Shown here: positions 43,604 through 51,829 of the stretch, piece by piece
Numbering within the stretch: position 1 is the first letter of the stretch
Layout: each line of letters starts with the position of its first letter
Assembly: GCA_031267645.1 (NCBI GenBank)
Contig: JAIRYW010000043.1
Span: 1-64,000 of the forward strand
Direction of reading: 5' to 3'
DNA: 64,000 nt
From: Propionibacteriaceae bacterium
Lineage (GTDB): Bacteria > Actinomycetota > Actinomycetes > Propionibacteriales > Propionibacteriaceae
Made by a program: the position numbers and the translations under genes
The notes under the pieces: model-generated
The model's database searches: none
Told to the model about the DNA's origin: nothing
Seen by the model: only the letters and a program-made list of their open reading frames with translations

Positions 43604-44887
43604 TCAGGCGGCCCTCCGGGTCCCGGGGTCCAAGCGGACCTCTTGGTACAACTCGGCCATGGCGGCGGTCTGGGCCAGTTCGCCGCAAGCGGCGGCCAGT
43701 TGGCGGCTGCGTCGGCCCATCCGGGCGCGCAAGGCCGGGTCGCCCAGCAGCCGGGCGGTCTGACGGGCCAGATCGAAGGCTTGGTCGCGGGCCGCCAAAC
43801 CATTGCCGCCGGCCTCGAAGCAGGCCGACACCTCGGTGTCGATCAAGACGATGGGCAAACCGGTGTGGGCGGCCTCGTTCAGCACCAGGCCCTGGGTGTC
43901 GGTCAAGGAGGGGAAGACGAAGACGTCGGCCGCCTGGTAGGCGGCGCTGAGCTGGAGTCGGGGCAGCCGACCGGCGAAATGGATCGATTCGGCGGCCGGG
44001 GAGAGGGCGGCCGCGGCCTCCAACTTGGCGCGGTAGTCGAAGTCGCCCACCAGCACCAGATGGGCCCGCGGGCGCCGGCGCACCAGCGGGCCAGCCATCT
44101 CGATCAGCCGATCCAGATTCTTCTCCTCGGCCAGGCGGCCGACGTAGGTCACGACCTCGTCTTGGTCGGTCAGTCCCAACCCGGTCCGGAAGTCTCGCAC
44201 CGCGGCCGCCGGCGCGGTCGGCAGGGGGTCGACTCCGGTCGGGATGACTCTCAGCCTGAGGTCGGCCTCCCAGCGCTGGGCCAGTTCGGACAGTTGCCGG
44301 GCCGATTTGCGGGACAAGACGATGGTGGCGTCGCAAGCGGCGTAGAGCAGCGTCAGATAGAGCGCGATGGCCTCGCCGGTGCGCCCGCCCTGGCCCGATT
44401 GGGGCAGGTAGGTCTTGACCAGACGGCGACGCTGGGCCGAGCTGAGGTGGACGGCGAAGGGCAGCATCAGATTGAGCAGTCCGGAGCCCAGGGTCAGACC
44501 GCGGTAGCTGCGAGCGTATTGACACAGGTCGGTGGTGTGCTGGCCGACCAGCGGCAGATCGGTTTTACGGGCCACGTAGGCCGACATCAGGCCGACCTGG
44601 CCGGGGGAGAGGAAGGTCACCAGGTCGAGGTCGAGGCGGGCGATGCGACGTAGCAGCCGGGGCGGGAAGAAGAGGCTGAGCTGCGCTTCGGAGAAGCCCA
44701 GGCCGGTGATGGCGGGGAAACGTATGACGTGGTCGTCGTCGCTGGGGCCGGGCCTGAAGCCGGCGGCCGGGGCGAAGATGAAGACCTCGTGCCCCAGCTC
44801 GGTCAGGCGCCGGCGCAGGATCTCGACGGTGTAGACCACGCCGTTGCTGGCTGGCCGGTAGGAGTCCGTGAAAAGGCCGATCCTCAT
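43604..44887 (-). CDS. GT4-family glycosyltransferase
   Basis: This encodes 427 residues. The N-terminus [24 protein letters not shown] is the GT-B donor start seen in PimB/GtfA-like enzymes. [19 protein letters not shown] and the E-x7-E region ([16 protein letters not shown]) complete the GT4 pattern. It probably adds a sugar to a lipid or envelope glycan from a nucleotide-sugar donor. It is monocistronic between rph and the hsp20 region. Acceptor unknown. Confidence 0.88.
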   Translation of the reverse strand: MRIGLFTDSYRPASNGVVYTVEILRRRLTELGHEVFIFAPAAGFRPGPSDDDHVIRFPAITGLGFSEAQLSLFFPPRLLRRIARLDLDLVTFLSPGQVGLMSAYVARKTDLPLVGQHTTDLCQYARSYRGLTLGSGLLNLMLPFAVHLSSAQRRRLVKTYLPQSGQGGRTGEAIALYLTLLYAACDATIVLSRKSARQLSELAQRWEADLRLRVIPTGVDPLPTAPAAAVRDFRTGLGLTDQDEVVTYVGRLAEEKNLDRLIEMAGPLVRRRPRAHLVLVGDFDYRAKLEAAAALSPAAESIHFAGRLPRLQLSAAYQAADVFVFPSLTDTQGLVLNEAAHTGLPIVLIDTEVSACFEAGGNGLAARDQAFDLARQTARLLGDPALRARMGRRSRQLAAACGELAQTAAMAELYQEVRLDPGTRRAA

Positions 44888-45070
44888 CGGGGATCACCTG
44901 GTTCTCTCATGGCTCCCATCCTGGCCCGTCCGAGCTGGGGCCGGCCATGGGGGATGGCCCTGAGTCGGCCCGGGCGGACCCTGGGAGAGGCCGAGACGAC
45001 GGCGCCGGGGCCTCATCCCTCAGAGCGACGACGCGGTCCGACCATATATATGTATGAGGCGTATATAAGT
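44888..45070. other. Upstream region of the GT4 gene
   Basis: About 180 bases. It includes an AT-rich patch (ATATATATGTATGAGGCGTATATA around 45042-45067) that is the strongest melting segment nearby and a likely promoter for the minus-strand GT4 gene. No gene is seen. Confidence 0.4.
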
Positions 45071-45104
45071 CGACGGGGCCCCAAGCTGAGTTGGGACCCC
45101 GTCG
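45071..45104. terminator. Strong hairpin downstream of hsp20
   Basis: CGACGGGGCCCCAA-GCTGAG-TTGGGACCCCGTCG pairs 13 of 14 positions with a 6-base loop. It lies about 90 bases past the hsp20 stop and beside an AT-rich patch, so it fits a terminator for hsp20; a small structured RNA cannot be excluded. Confidence 0.6.
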
Positions 45105-45192
45105 CTTCCTGCCATCCCCCAATGCAGGCCATCCCCCTGGGCAGGACAGGCGGCGGCCACGTCTATGGTGAGTTCGCCTGGGGAAGACTACC

Positions 45193-45636
45193 TCAATCCT
45201 GAGGTTTCACCAGAGGGGGAGTGGCATCAGTTTTGACGGCCACTTTGCGGGGTTTGGCCTCCTCCGCCACCGGGATAGTCAGGGTCAGCACGCCATTGAC
45301 ATAACTGGCGTCGATCCGGGCCAAATCGAGTCCGCGGCCGAGTGAGATCTGGCGGGCGTAGCCGCCGTGGCCGCGCTCGCGCGAGACCCAGAGGTGGTTC
45401 TTCTGATCGGTCTCGACCTGTTCGGCCGGGCGTTCGGCCCGGACCGTCAGAGTGCGATCGTCGACGTCGATGTCGATGCTGTCCGGGTCGACTCCGGGCA
45501 GATCCATTTTGACGGTGAAAGTGTCGCCGCTGCGGTAGAGGTCCATCGGCATGGCCCGGCTGTCCGCCGTCAGGCCGCGGGTGAGCTGGTTGACGAGACG
45601 GTCCAGGTCGCGGAAGGGGCTATATGAGGTGGTCAT
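45193..45636 (-). CDS. Hsp20-family small heat-shock protein
   Basis: A 147-residue protein from ATG 45636. N-terminal MTTSYSPFRDLDRLVNQL is followed by the alpha-crystallin domain (~35-130: MDLYRSGDTFTVKMDLPGVD, IDIDVDDRTLTVRAERP, ending YVNGVLTLTIPV with the conserved G-V-L) and a short charged tail. It prevents aggregation of unfolded proteins. Three HAIR-like operators lie 67-140 bases upstream of the start, pointing to HspR repression, as for hsp20 (acr2) of mycobacteria. Confidence 0.93.
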   Translation of the reverse strand: MTTSYSPFRDLDRLVNQLTRGLTADSRAMPMDLYRSGDTFTVKMDLPGVDPDSIDIDVDDRTLTVRAERPAEQVETDQKNHLWVSRERGHGGYARQISLGRGLDLARIDASYVNGVLTLTIPVAEEAKPRKVAVKTDATPPLVKPQD

Positions 45637-45702
45637 GGTCGTTCCTCTCGGTCTGGCCGCGACCCGTCCGCCGGGGCGGATGGGAGGCGGCGAATTCCTC
45701 AA

Positions 45703-45776
45703 ACCTGAGTCATCTACGCTCAGGTATGGGCATGAGCCTACCACACTCATACCAAAAGTTGAGTCCATTGGGCTCA
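45703..45776 (-). promoter_or_regulatory. Three phased HAIR-like (HspR) operators upstream of hsp20
   Basis: The pattern TGAG-N9-CTCA occurs at 45706-45722, 45733-45749 and 45760-45776, with centres exactly 27 bases apart. The first extends to ACCTGAG-N9-CTCAGGT. The consensus HspR box (HAIR) is CTTGAGT-N7-ACTCAAG, which contains the same TGAG-N9-CTCA core. Confidence 0.82.
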
Positions 45777-45959
45777 TAGTGGTGGCAATCGAACGGATCG
45801 AGCTGGGGTGAGCAGGTCGAACGGGTCTAGCAGGGGAGAACATGTCTAACGGGTCTAACAGCCGAAGCGGGGTTGGGCGGTCCGGCGGTCTCAGCGGCGG
45901 CGCGGCCGGGGTCAGGGGCGACTGAGGTCAGAGGCGGCTGGGCCGGGGCGACCAGGGGG
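45777..45959. other. Gap between the hsp20 operators and the dipeptidase gene
   Basis: About 180 bases downstream of the M19 dipeptidase stop. It holds imperfect direct repeats (AACGGGTCTAGCAG and AACGGGTCTAACAG near 45820-45860) and GC-rich repeated GGGGCGAC/GGTCAG units. No gene is seen. Confidence 0.35.
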
Positions 45960-47198
45960 TCAGGGGCGACCGAGGTAGAGCGGTTCGCTGGCGGCTTCCT
46001 CGGCCGCCTGTAGGACGCGCAGGACGTTGCCGCCGGTCAGGGCCGCCAGATCCCGACTCGACCAGCCCCGGGCGGCCAAGGCTTCGAGCAGCCGAGGATA
46101 GCCGGTGACGTCCTCCATGCCTTCCGGCAGGCTGGGCGTGCCGTCGTAGTCGCCGCCCAGGCCGATGTGGTCGATCCCGGCCACCTCGCGGGCGTGCTCG
46201 ACGTGGGCCACCAGGTCGTCCAGCGTGACCGGCGGCTGCGGGCTCCGTTCGGCGAAGGCGGTCAGGGCGGCCATGAAGGAGGCCGTCGGGTCGACGGACT
46301 CCTGGCTCTGGCGGGCGATGGTCTGGGCCGCCGTCTCGCCCGGACGGGGAGCCGAGGCCCAGGGGAAGATGGAGACGCCGGAGGAGGCTTGGGCTTTGAC
46401 CCAGGCCATGGCCTCTTCGCTCCAAGCCCGGCGGGCGTCGGTCAAGAAGTCGGCCACGAAGGTGATCTGGACCACGCCGCCGTTGACGGCCAACGCCGCC
46501 AGGACGTCGTCGGGGACGTTGCGCGGGTGTCCTGCCACGGCGAAGGCGGAGGAGTGGGAGAAGATGACCGGCACGTCGGTCAGAGCCAGGACCGCCCGTT
46601 GGGTGTCGGCCGAGGTGTGGGACAGGTCGACCAACAGACCGATCCGGTTGAGCTCGGCCACGATGGCCCGGCCCTCCTGGTTGAGGCCGCCCAGAGCCGG
46701 GACGTCGGTGGCGGAGTCGGCCCAGGAGGTGTTGTGGCCGTGGGTCAAGGTCAGATAGCGCACGCCCAGCCGGGCCAGCGAGCGTAGGACGGCTAGCGAT
46801 TCGGCGATGGAGTGACCGCCCTCGACGCCAATCAAGCAGGCTAGCTTGTTCTCGGTCCAGGCCGCGCGGACGTCGGCCGCGGTGCGGGCGAAGGCCAGCT
46901 GATCGGGGTAGGCCGCCGTCAGGCGGTGGATGGCGTCGATCTGCTCCAAAGTCGCGACCACGGCCTCGGCCTCGGTCAGATCGGTCGGCACCCAGGCCGA
47001 CCAGAACTGGGCCCCCACGCCGCCTTGGCGCAGCCGCACCAGATCGGTCTGTTGGCCGGCCACGACCTGGTCCAGCCCCTCCACCGAGTAGCCGGATTGG
47101 GAGCGCAGGACGGCGGGCAGATCGTTGTGGCCGTCGATCACCGGCGTCTGGGCCAGGACCTGGCGGACCAGGGCGGACCAATCGGTGGTCTGAGTCAT
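45960..47198 (-). CDS. Membrane (renal) dipeptidase-type peptidase, family M19
   Basis: The 412-residue product starts at ATG 47198 with AGGAGGCGTCCTT-type context. M19 zinc motifs are present: IDGHNDLP (His24, Asp26), CLIGVEGGHSI with the bridging Glu, LTHGHNTSWADSA, VDLSHTS and VIFSHSSA with zinc histidines, and GIDHIGLGGDYDGT with the catalytic Asp. These enzymes hydrolyse dipeptides and characteristically accept a D-residue at the C-terminal position. The gene diverges from the serine hydrolase at 47549 and is likely part of the same D-peptide use system. Confidence 0.93.
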   Translation of the reverse strand: MTQTTDWSALVRQVLAQTPVIDGHNDLPAVLRSQSGYSVEGLDQVVAGQQTDLVRLRQGGVGAQFWSAWVPTDLTEAEAVVATLEQIDAIHRLTAAYPDQLAFARTAADVRAAWTENKLACLIGVEGGHSIAESLAVLRSLARLGVRYLTLTHGHNTSWADSATDVPALGGLNQEGRAIVAELNRIGLLVDLSHTSADTQRAVLALTDVPVIFSHSSAFAVAGHPRNVPDDVLAALAVNGGVVQITFVADFLTDARRAWSEEAMAWVKAQASSGVSIFPWASAPRPGETAAQTIARQSQESVDPTASFMAALTAFAERSPQPPVTLDDLVAHVEHAREVAGIDHIGLGGDYDGTPSLPEGMEDVTGYPRLLEALAARGWSSRDLAALTGGNVLRVLQAAEEAASEPLYLGRP

Positions 47199-47389
47199 AA
47201 GGACGCCTCCTCGGGGTGTGGTCGGCCGAGCCGGTCGCGGCCAGCCTACGCCGCTGGTCGCCGTGGTGGTTTCGGCCGGGGACGGGGCCAATGGTTTGGA
47301 CGCAGGTCCGGGGCTGGAAAGGCGAGCCCCGGACCCGCTTCCGAAAGCCCCTGCGGGCCTCCGGCGGTGAGCCGACTCTAGCACATGGA

Positions 47390-47407
47390 TAACGATTTGG
47401 TAACGAT
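47390..47407. promoter_or_regulatory. Direct repeat TAACGAT x2 (11-base period) in the dipeptidase/serine-hydrolase divergent gap
   Basis: TAACGAT-ttgg-TAACGAT lies in the 350-base divergent gap (47199-47548), in its only AT-rich stretch. An 11-base period places both half-sites on one face of the helix, as for an operator. The PucR-type protein encoded at the far end of the cluster is an obvious candidate ligand, but this is inference. The rest of the gap shows only GC-rich leader sequence. Confidence 0.45.
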
Positions 47408-47535
47408 GGTACGGATCGACGCCGGGCTGGAGGCGGCCGAAGCGGCGGCAGGACGAGTCGGGGCTATGTCGGACGGAACAAGGAAGAGCCGCTGGAGTTG
47501 TGCTGGACCACAAGGGTGGAGCGAAGTCGGACCGC

Positions 47536-47541
47536 TAGCCT
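47536..47541 (+). promoter_or_regulatory. Leaderless-type -10 box for the serine hydrolase gene
   Basis: TAGCCT ends seven bases before ATG 47549, leaving no space for a Shine-Dalgarno site. Confidence 0.55.
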
Positions 47542-47548
47542 CAGCACC

Positions 47549-48937
47549 ATGACGCAACAACAGACGCAGGCTTGGTTGGACGCCCAGTTCGCCGCCGCGG
47601 TCGAGCGGGCGGCAGTGCCGGGGGCCTCGATCGCCGTCCTCCAAAATGGGCAGGTGGCCACGGCGGCGGCGGGGACGCTGTCCCTGACCACCGGCGTGGA
47701 GGCCACCGTCGATTCGATCTTCCAGATCGGTTCCATCACCAAGCTGTGGACCGCCAGCCTGGTCATGCAGCTGGTCGACCAAGGACTGGTCGAGTTGGAC
47801 CAGCCGATCCAAACTTATCTACCCGAGTTCCAGCTGGCCGACGCCGCGGCGGCGGCCAGTGTCACGGTCCGCCATCTGCTCAGCCACCGAGCCGGTTTCG
47901 AGGGCGACATCTTCACCGACACCGGCCGGGGCGACGACGCCATCGAGCTCTACGTCGCCTCCCTGTCCGGCCTGTCCCAGATCTTCCCGCCCGGCGCCAT
48001 GTTCTCCTACAACAACGCCGGCTACGTCGTCCTGGGACGGCTGGTGGAGAAGCTGCGCCTCCAGCCCTACAACGAGGTCCTGAGCCAACACCTGGCCCAG
48101 CCGTTGGGGCTGGCCAGCGTCTCCCCCTCGCCCTACGAGGCCATCCTGCGCCGGGCGGCGGTCGGCCATGTGACCGGCCCGGACGGTCAGGTGGTGTCGG
48201 CGCCGGTCTGGGCCCTGGCCACCTCCAACGCTCCGGCCGGCTCGATGCTGGCCATGACGGCGGCCGACCTGGTCGGCTTCGCCGGCCTGGCCCTGAACTC
48301 GGGCCGCGCCCCGGACGGCGCCACCGTGCTCGGAGCCGGGGCGCTCCAAGCCATGCTGACTCGGCAGGTCGACCTGCCCCGCTTGACCGGTTTGGGCCAG
48401 GCCTGGGGCCTGGGTTACGAGATCGCCGCCGACCAGCCGACCCTGGTGGTCGGCCACGACGGCAACACCATCGGCCAGGCCGCCTTCCTGCGGATCGTGC
48501 CCGAGGCCGGTCTGGCCATCGCCCTGCTGACCAACGGCGGCGACCCGTACCAGCTCTTCAGCCAGACCGTCTCCGTCCTGCTGCGCGACCTGGTCGGCTT
48601 CCAAACCGAGCCCTGGCCGACGCCGGCCGAGCGCCCGGCCGACGGGGCCGACTGCGACGTCGCCCCCTGTCTGGGCCGCTACTCCAGCTCGATCCTCGAC
48701 TTCGTGGTCCGCCAGGACGACGAGGGCCGGATCTGGGTCGACCAGGAGCCCAAGGGGCTGTTGCTGGAGATGGGCGAACGGCCCGAGCGCCAGGAGGTGA
48801 CGGTCTTCGGGCCGGACCAACTGATCCAGCTGGAGCCCAGCGGCGGGCTGCACCCGATCTTCGCCTTCTCGGGCGACGACGGCGCCGGCCGGCGCCGCTA
48901 CGTCAACTTCGGCCGTGTCATCGAACGGGCCGACTGA
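47549..48937 (+). CDS. Class C beta-lactamase-family serine hydrolase (D-aminopeptidase/DD-peptidase type)
   Basis: A 462-residue protein without an obvious signal peptide. Active-site motifs are Ser62-Ile-Thr-Lys65 (SITK), Tyr154-Asn-Asn156 (YNN) and HDG in place of KTG (VVGHDGNT). This fold includes beta-lactamases, DD-carboxypeptidases, D-aminopeptidases and esterases. A C-terminal lipocalin-like beta domain (~360-462) follows the catalytic domain. It is clearly paralogous to the C-terminal domain of the fusion at 54704 (shared HLLSH...FTDTGRGDDA). First gene of the long cluster, followed after 203 bases by the solute-binding lipoprotein. Confidence 0.9.
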   Translation: MTQQQTQAWLDAQFAAAVERAAVPGASIAVLQNGQVATAAAGTLSLTTGVEATVDSIFQIGSITKLWTASLVMQLVDQGLVELDQPIQTYLPEFQLADAAAAASVTVRHLLSHRAGFEGDIFTDTGRGDDAIELYVASLSGLSQIFPPGAMFSYNNAGYVVLGRLVEKLRLQPYNEVLSQHLAQPLGLASVSPSPYEAILRRAAVGHVTGPDGQVVSAPVWALATSNAPAGSMLAMTAADLVGFAGLALNSGRAPDGATVLGAGALQAMLTRQVDLPRLTGLGQAWGLGYEIAADQPTLVVGHDGNTIGQAAFLRIVPEAGLAIALLTNGGDPYQLFSQTVSVLLRDLVGFQTEPWPTPAERPADGADCDVAPCLGRYSSSILDFVVRQDDEGRIWVDQEPKGLLLEMGERPERQEVTVFGPDQLIQLEPSGGLHPIFAFSGDDGAGRRRYVNFGRVIERAD

Positions 48938-49140
48938 CCGCCCGCTCCGCCAGACGTCGACCCGAACCACTCCACCGACTGACCGCCAACCGTGCGAGCC
49001 GCCGCCGAATCACTCCGTCCACCGGCCGCCGACCATACGAACCACCGCCACCGACCACACCGCTGAACCGAACCATTCCGTCCACCGTCACGATCCGACC
49101 ATCCTCAGCCCGTACCGCCCGGAGACCCGAAGGAAGACCC
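48938..49140. other. Gap before the solute-binding protein gene
   Basis: About 200 bases of CACCG-rich imperfect repeats, including CACTCCGTCCACCG and CATTCCGTCCACCG about 60 bases apart. It ends in GAAGGAAG before GTG 49141. No terminator or gene is evident, so the serine hydrolase and transporter genes may be co-transcribed. Confidence 0.35.
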
Positions 49141-50718
49141 GTGAGATCCAAGACATTGCCCGCCGTCCTGCTGGCTGCCCTGCTCGGCGCCACCCTGTTG
49201 ACCGGCTGCTCCGACTCGTCCGACGACCCGACCGCCGGCGCCGTCTTCAGAATGGCCACGGCCGCCGACCCGGGCGGCCTCGACCCCCACGCCTCGGCCT
49301 CCTCCACCGTCTTCCAGATCGCCGCTTTGGCCTACGACTCCTTGGTGACGATCAACGAGGCTGGCCAGATCGAGCCTCAGCTGGCCCAGAGTTGGCAGGT
49401 CGAGGGCGACACGGCGACCCTGACCTTGAAAACTGGGGTGACCTGCTCGGACGGCTCCAGCTTCACAGCCAGCACGGCGGCGGCCAACATCGCTTACATC
49501 GAGGACCCGGCCAACCTGAGCCCCTTGCTGGGCACCTTCCTGCCGGCCGGCCTGACCGCCACGGCCGACGACGCCAGCGGCGTCCTCACCATCGAGCTGG
49601 CCCAACCGGCCCCCTTCCTGCTACAGGGCCTGTCCCAGGTGGCGATGGTCTGCCAGGCCGGCTTGGACGACCGTTCCAAGCTGGCCGCCGGCGCCATCGG
49701 CTCCGGTCCCTTCGTCCTGCGCGAGGTGGTGCCGAACGACCACTACACCTTCGAGCTGAACCGTGACTACGCCTGGGGTCCGAACGGTCTGACCGGCCAG
49801 GCCGCCGGCCTGCCCGCCACCGTCGAGATGCGCGTCATCACCAACGAGACGACGACCGCCAACCTGCTGCTGTCCGGAGAACTCAACACGGGTTTGGTGA
49901 TGGGGCCGGACGGCGCCCGCCTGACCGCCGCCGGCGTCGACTCCAAGACCATGCTGGCCCTGTGGGGCGAGCAGTGGTACAACCAGAACGGCGATCATCC
50001 GACGGCCGACCGCTTGGTCCGCCAAGCCCTGACCCAGGCCGTCGACTGGTCCGAAGCCCAGCGGGTCCTGACCTCGGGCACCGGTTCGGACCCGACCCGG
50101 TTGGCCATGATCCCACCGTCGGCTTGCGTCTACGACTCCCTGGGCGGGCTGCTGTCCCCGGCCGACCCGGCCGCCGCCGCCGCTGCCTTGGACGAGGCCG
50201 GCTGGGTGGCCGGGGCCGACGGCCAACGGGCCAAGGACGGCCGACCGTTGGTCCTAACCTTCCTGCACGACGCCGCCCTGGGAGCCGGCGGGGCGGCCGC
50301 CGCCGAATTGGTGACCCAGCAGTGGACCGCCTTGGGCGTTGGCGTCGAGGCCACCCAGCTGGACAACAGCCAGATGATCGAAGCGCTCTTCGGCACGGGG
50401 GCCTGGGACGTGGCCTGGGAACCGGTCAACGTCAACAACCCGGACCAGGTGACCGGCTTCTTCTCCGGCCCCGGCGCGCCCGACGGCACCAACTTCGCCG
50501 GCGTCCATAACCAGGCCTACGAGGAGGCCGTGGCCCGGGCCATGACCATGAACGGCACCGAGTCCTGCCCGGTCTGGGCCGAGGGCGAGGTCGCTTTGAT
50601 GGACGGCTTCGACCTGGTGCCCTTCGCCGCCTCGGTCGCCCACATGTTCGTCCAAGGGGCCGACTTCACCTACCTGGGCCGGATCGAGCCGGCCACCATC
50701 CGCATGTCGGCCAGCTGA
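49141..50718 (+). CDS. Family 5 solute-binding lipoprotein of a peptide ABC importer
   Basis: This encodes 525 residues from GTG 49141 (GAAGGAAG upstream). A lipoprotein signal ends in LLTGC (Cys at ~23). The SBP_bac_5 domain follows: FRMATAADPGGLDPHASAS, EPQLAQSWQVEGDTATLTLKTGVTCSDG, GSGPFVLREVVPNDHYTFELNRDY and VRQALTQAVDWSEAQRV. It should deliver oligopeptides, plausibly with D-residues given the neighbours, to the permeases encoded next. Confidence 0.92.
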   Translation: MRSKTLPAVLLAALLGATLLTGCSDSSDDPTAGAVFRMATAADPGGLDPHASASSTVFQIAALAYDSLVTINEAGQIEPQLAQSWQVEGDTATLTLKTGVTCSDGSSFTASTAAANIAYIEDPANLSPLLGTFLPAGLTATADDASGVLTIELAQPAPFLLQGLSQVAMVCQAGLDDRSKLAAGAIGSGPFVLREVVPNDHYTFELNRDYAWGPNGLTGQAAGLPATVEMRVITNETTTANLLLSGELNTGLVMGPDGARLTAAGVDSKTMLALWGEQWYNQNGDHPTADRLVRQALTQAVDWSEAQRVLTSGTGSDPTRLAMIPPSACVYDSLGGLLSPADPAAAAAALDEAGWVAGADGQRAKDGRPLVLTFLHDAALGAGGAAAAELVTQQWTALGVGVEATQLDNSQMIEALFGTGAWDVAWEPVNVNNPDQVTGFFSGPGAPDGTNFAGVHNQAYEEAVARAMTMNGTESCPVWAEGEVALMDGFDLVPFAASVAHMFVQGADFTYLGRIEPATIRMSAS

Positions 50719-50776
50719 CCGGGTCGGACTGGAAGCCTGGTCGTGGGACCAGCTTGAAAGAGAGACACACACCCGA

Positions 50777-51829
50777 GTGAACGCAGCCGCCGAGGCGATC
50801 AGTCCGCCGCCGACCGTCGACGGGGCCGGTCCGTCCGCCGCCACCGGCCCCGCCCCGTGGCGGTGGGCGACGGCGCTGTGGCGGCGGCGTTGGGTCCGCT
50901 TCGCCATCTTGCGCGGCGGTCGCCTGCTGGTCTCGCTCTGGATCCTGGTCACGGCCGCCTTCTTGATCATCCACCTGGTGCCGGGCGATCCGGTGCGGGC
51001 CGCCATGGGCATCACCGCGCCGGCCGAGGTGGTGGAGGCCCGGCGGGAGGCGCTCGGCCTCAACCTGCCCCTGGGCGAGCAATACGTCCGCTTCCTGGGC
51101 GGGCTGCTGCGGGGCGACCTGGGGGACTCGATCGGCTCCCGGCTGCCGGTCGGGCAGGTCATCGCCCAACGTCTGCCGGCCACCGCCAGCCTGGCCGGAC
51201 TGGCCTTCCTAGTGGCCGTGCTGGTGGCCTTCCCGGTCGGTCTGGCGGTGGCGGTGGCGACCCGGGGCGGCCGGCGCCGGCGCACCGAGCTGGGCTTCGC
51301 GACCGGCTCGGTCCTGCTCGGGGCCATCCCCGACTTCCTGCTCGGCGTCGCCTTCGTCTCGGTCTTCGCGGTCGGCCTCCATCTGCTGCCGGTGGCCGGA
51401 CGGGGCGGGCCGGCCACCTACGTCCTGCCGGTGCTGTCGCTCTGCCTGGGCCCGGCCGCCATCCTGGCCCGAATCGTCCGAGTCGAGACGCTGGGTGTGC
51501 TGCAGACCGACTACGTGCGCACCGCCCGGGCCAAACGGTTGCCGCCGCACCGGGTCTACCTGCGCCACGCCCTGCCCAACGCCGTCACCGCCTCCCTGAC
51601 CGTGGGCGGCCTGATGCTGTCCAGCATGGTGGCCGGCACGGTCCTGGTGGAGAGCGTCTTCGCCTGGCCCGGGCTGGGTTCGACCATCGTGTCGGCCATC
51701 CTGACCAAGGACTATCCCTTGGCCCAGGGAGTGGTTCTGGTCTACGGCGTCGGCGTGCTGCTGATCAACACCGTGGTCGACCTGGCCCTGGCCGGGCTCG
51801 ACCCCCGTTCGACGGTGGGGGCGAGTTGA
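50777..51829 (+). CDS. Peptide ABC importer permease (DppB family)
   Basis: A 350-residue protein from GTG 50777, 58 bases after the binding-protein stop. First membrane helix at ~45-65 (SLWILVTAAFLIIHLVPGDPV). A periplasmic loop with LPLGEQYVRFLGGLLRGDLG leads to five further helices. The EAA loop is DYVRTARAKRLPPHRVYLRHALPNA. Its stop overlaps the ATG of the permease-ATPase fusion (TGATG), so the two membrane partners are made together. Confidence 0.93.
   Translation: MNAAAEAISPPPTVDGAGPSAATGPAPWRWATALWRRRWVRFAILRGGRLLVSLWILVTAAFLIIHLVPGDPVRAAMGITAPAEVVEARREALGLNLPLGEQYVRFLGGLLRGDLGDSIGSRLPVGQVIAQRLPATASLAGLAFLVAVLVAFPVGLAVAVATRGGRRRRTELGFATGSVLLGAIPDFLLGVAFVSVFAVGLHLLPVAGRGGPATYVLPVLSLCLGPAAILARIVRVETLGVLQTDYVRTARAKRLPPHRVYLRHALPNAVTASLTVGGLMLSSMVAGTVLVESVFAWPGLGSTIVSAILTKDYPLAQGVVLVYGVGVLLINTVVDLALAGLDPRSTVGAS

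Noticed and set aside
44907-45202. Short open frames on both strands between the GT4 and hsp20 genes
   Set aside because: They cross the 45071-45104 hairpin and the AT-rich patch, lack ribosome-binding sites and show no domain.
50857-51828. In-frame extension upstream of the permease-ATPase fusion
   Set aside because: It overlaps the DppB-type permease in another frame; ATG 51829 with TGATG coupling is the sensible start.
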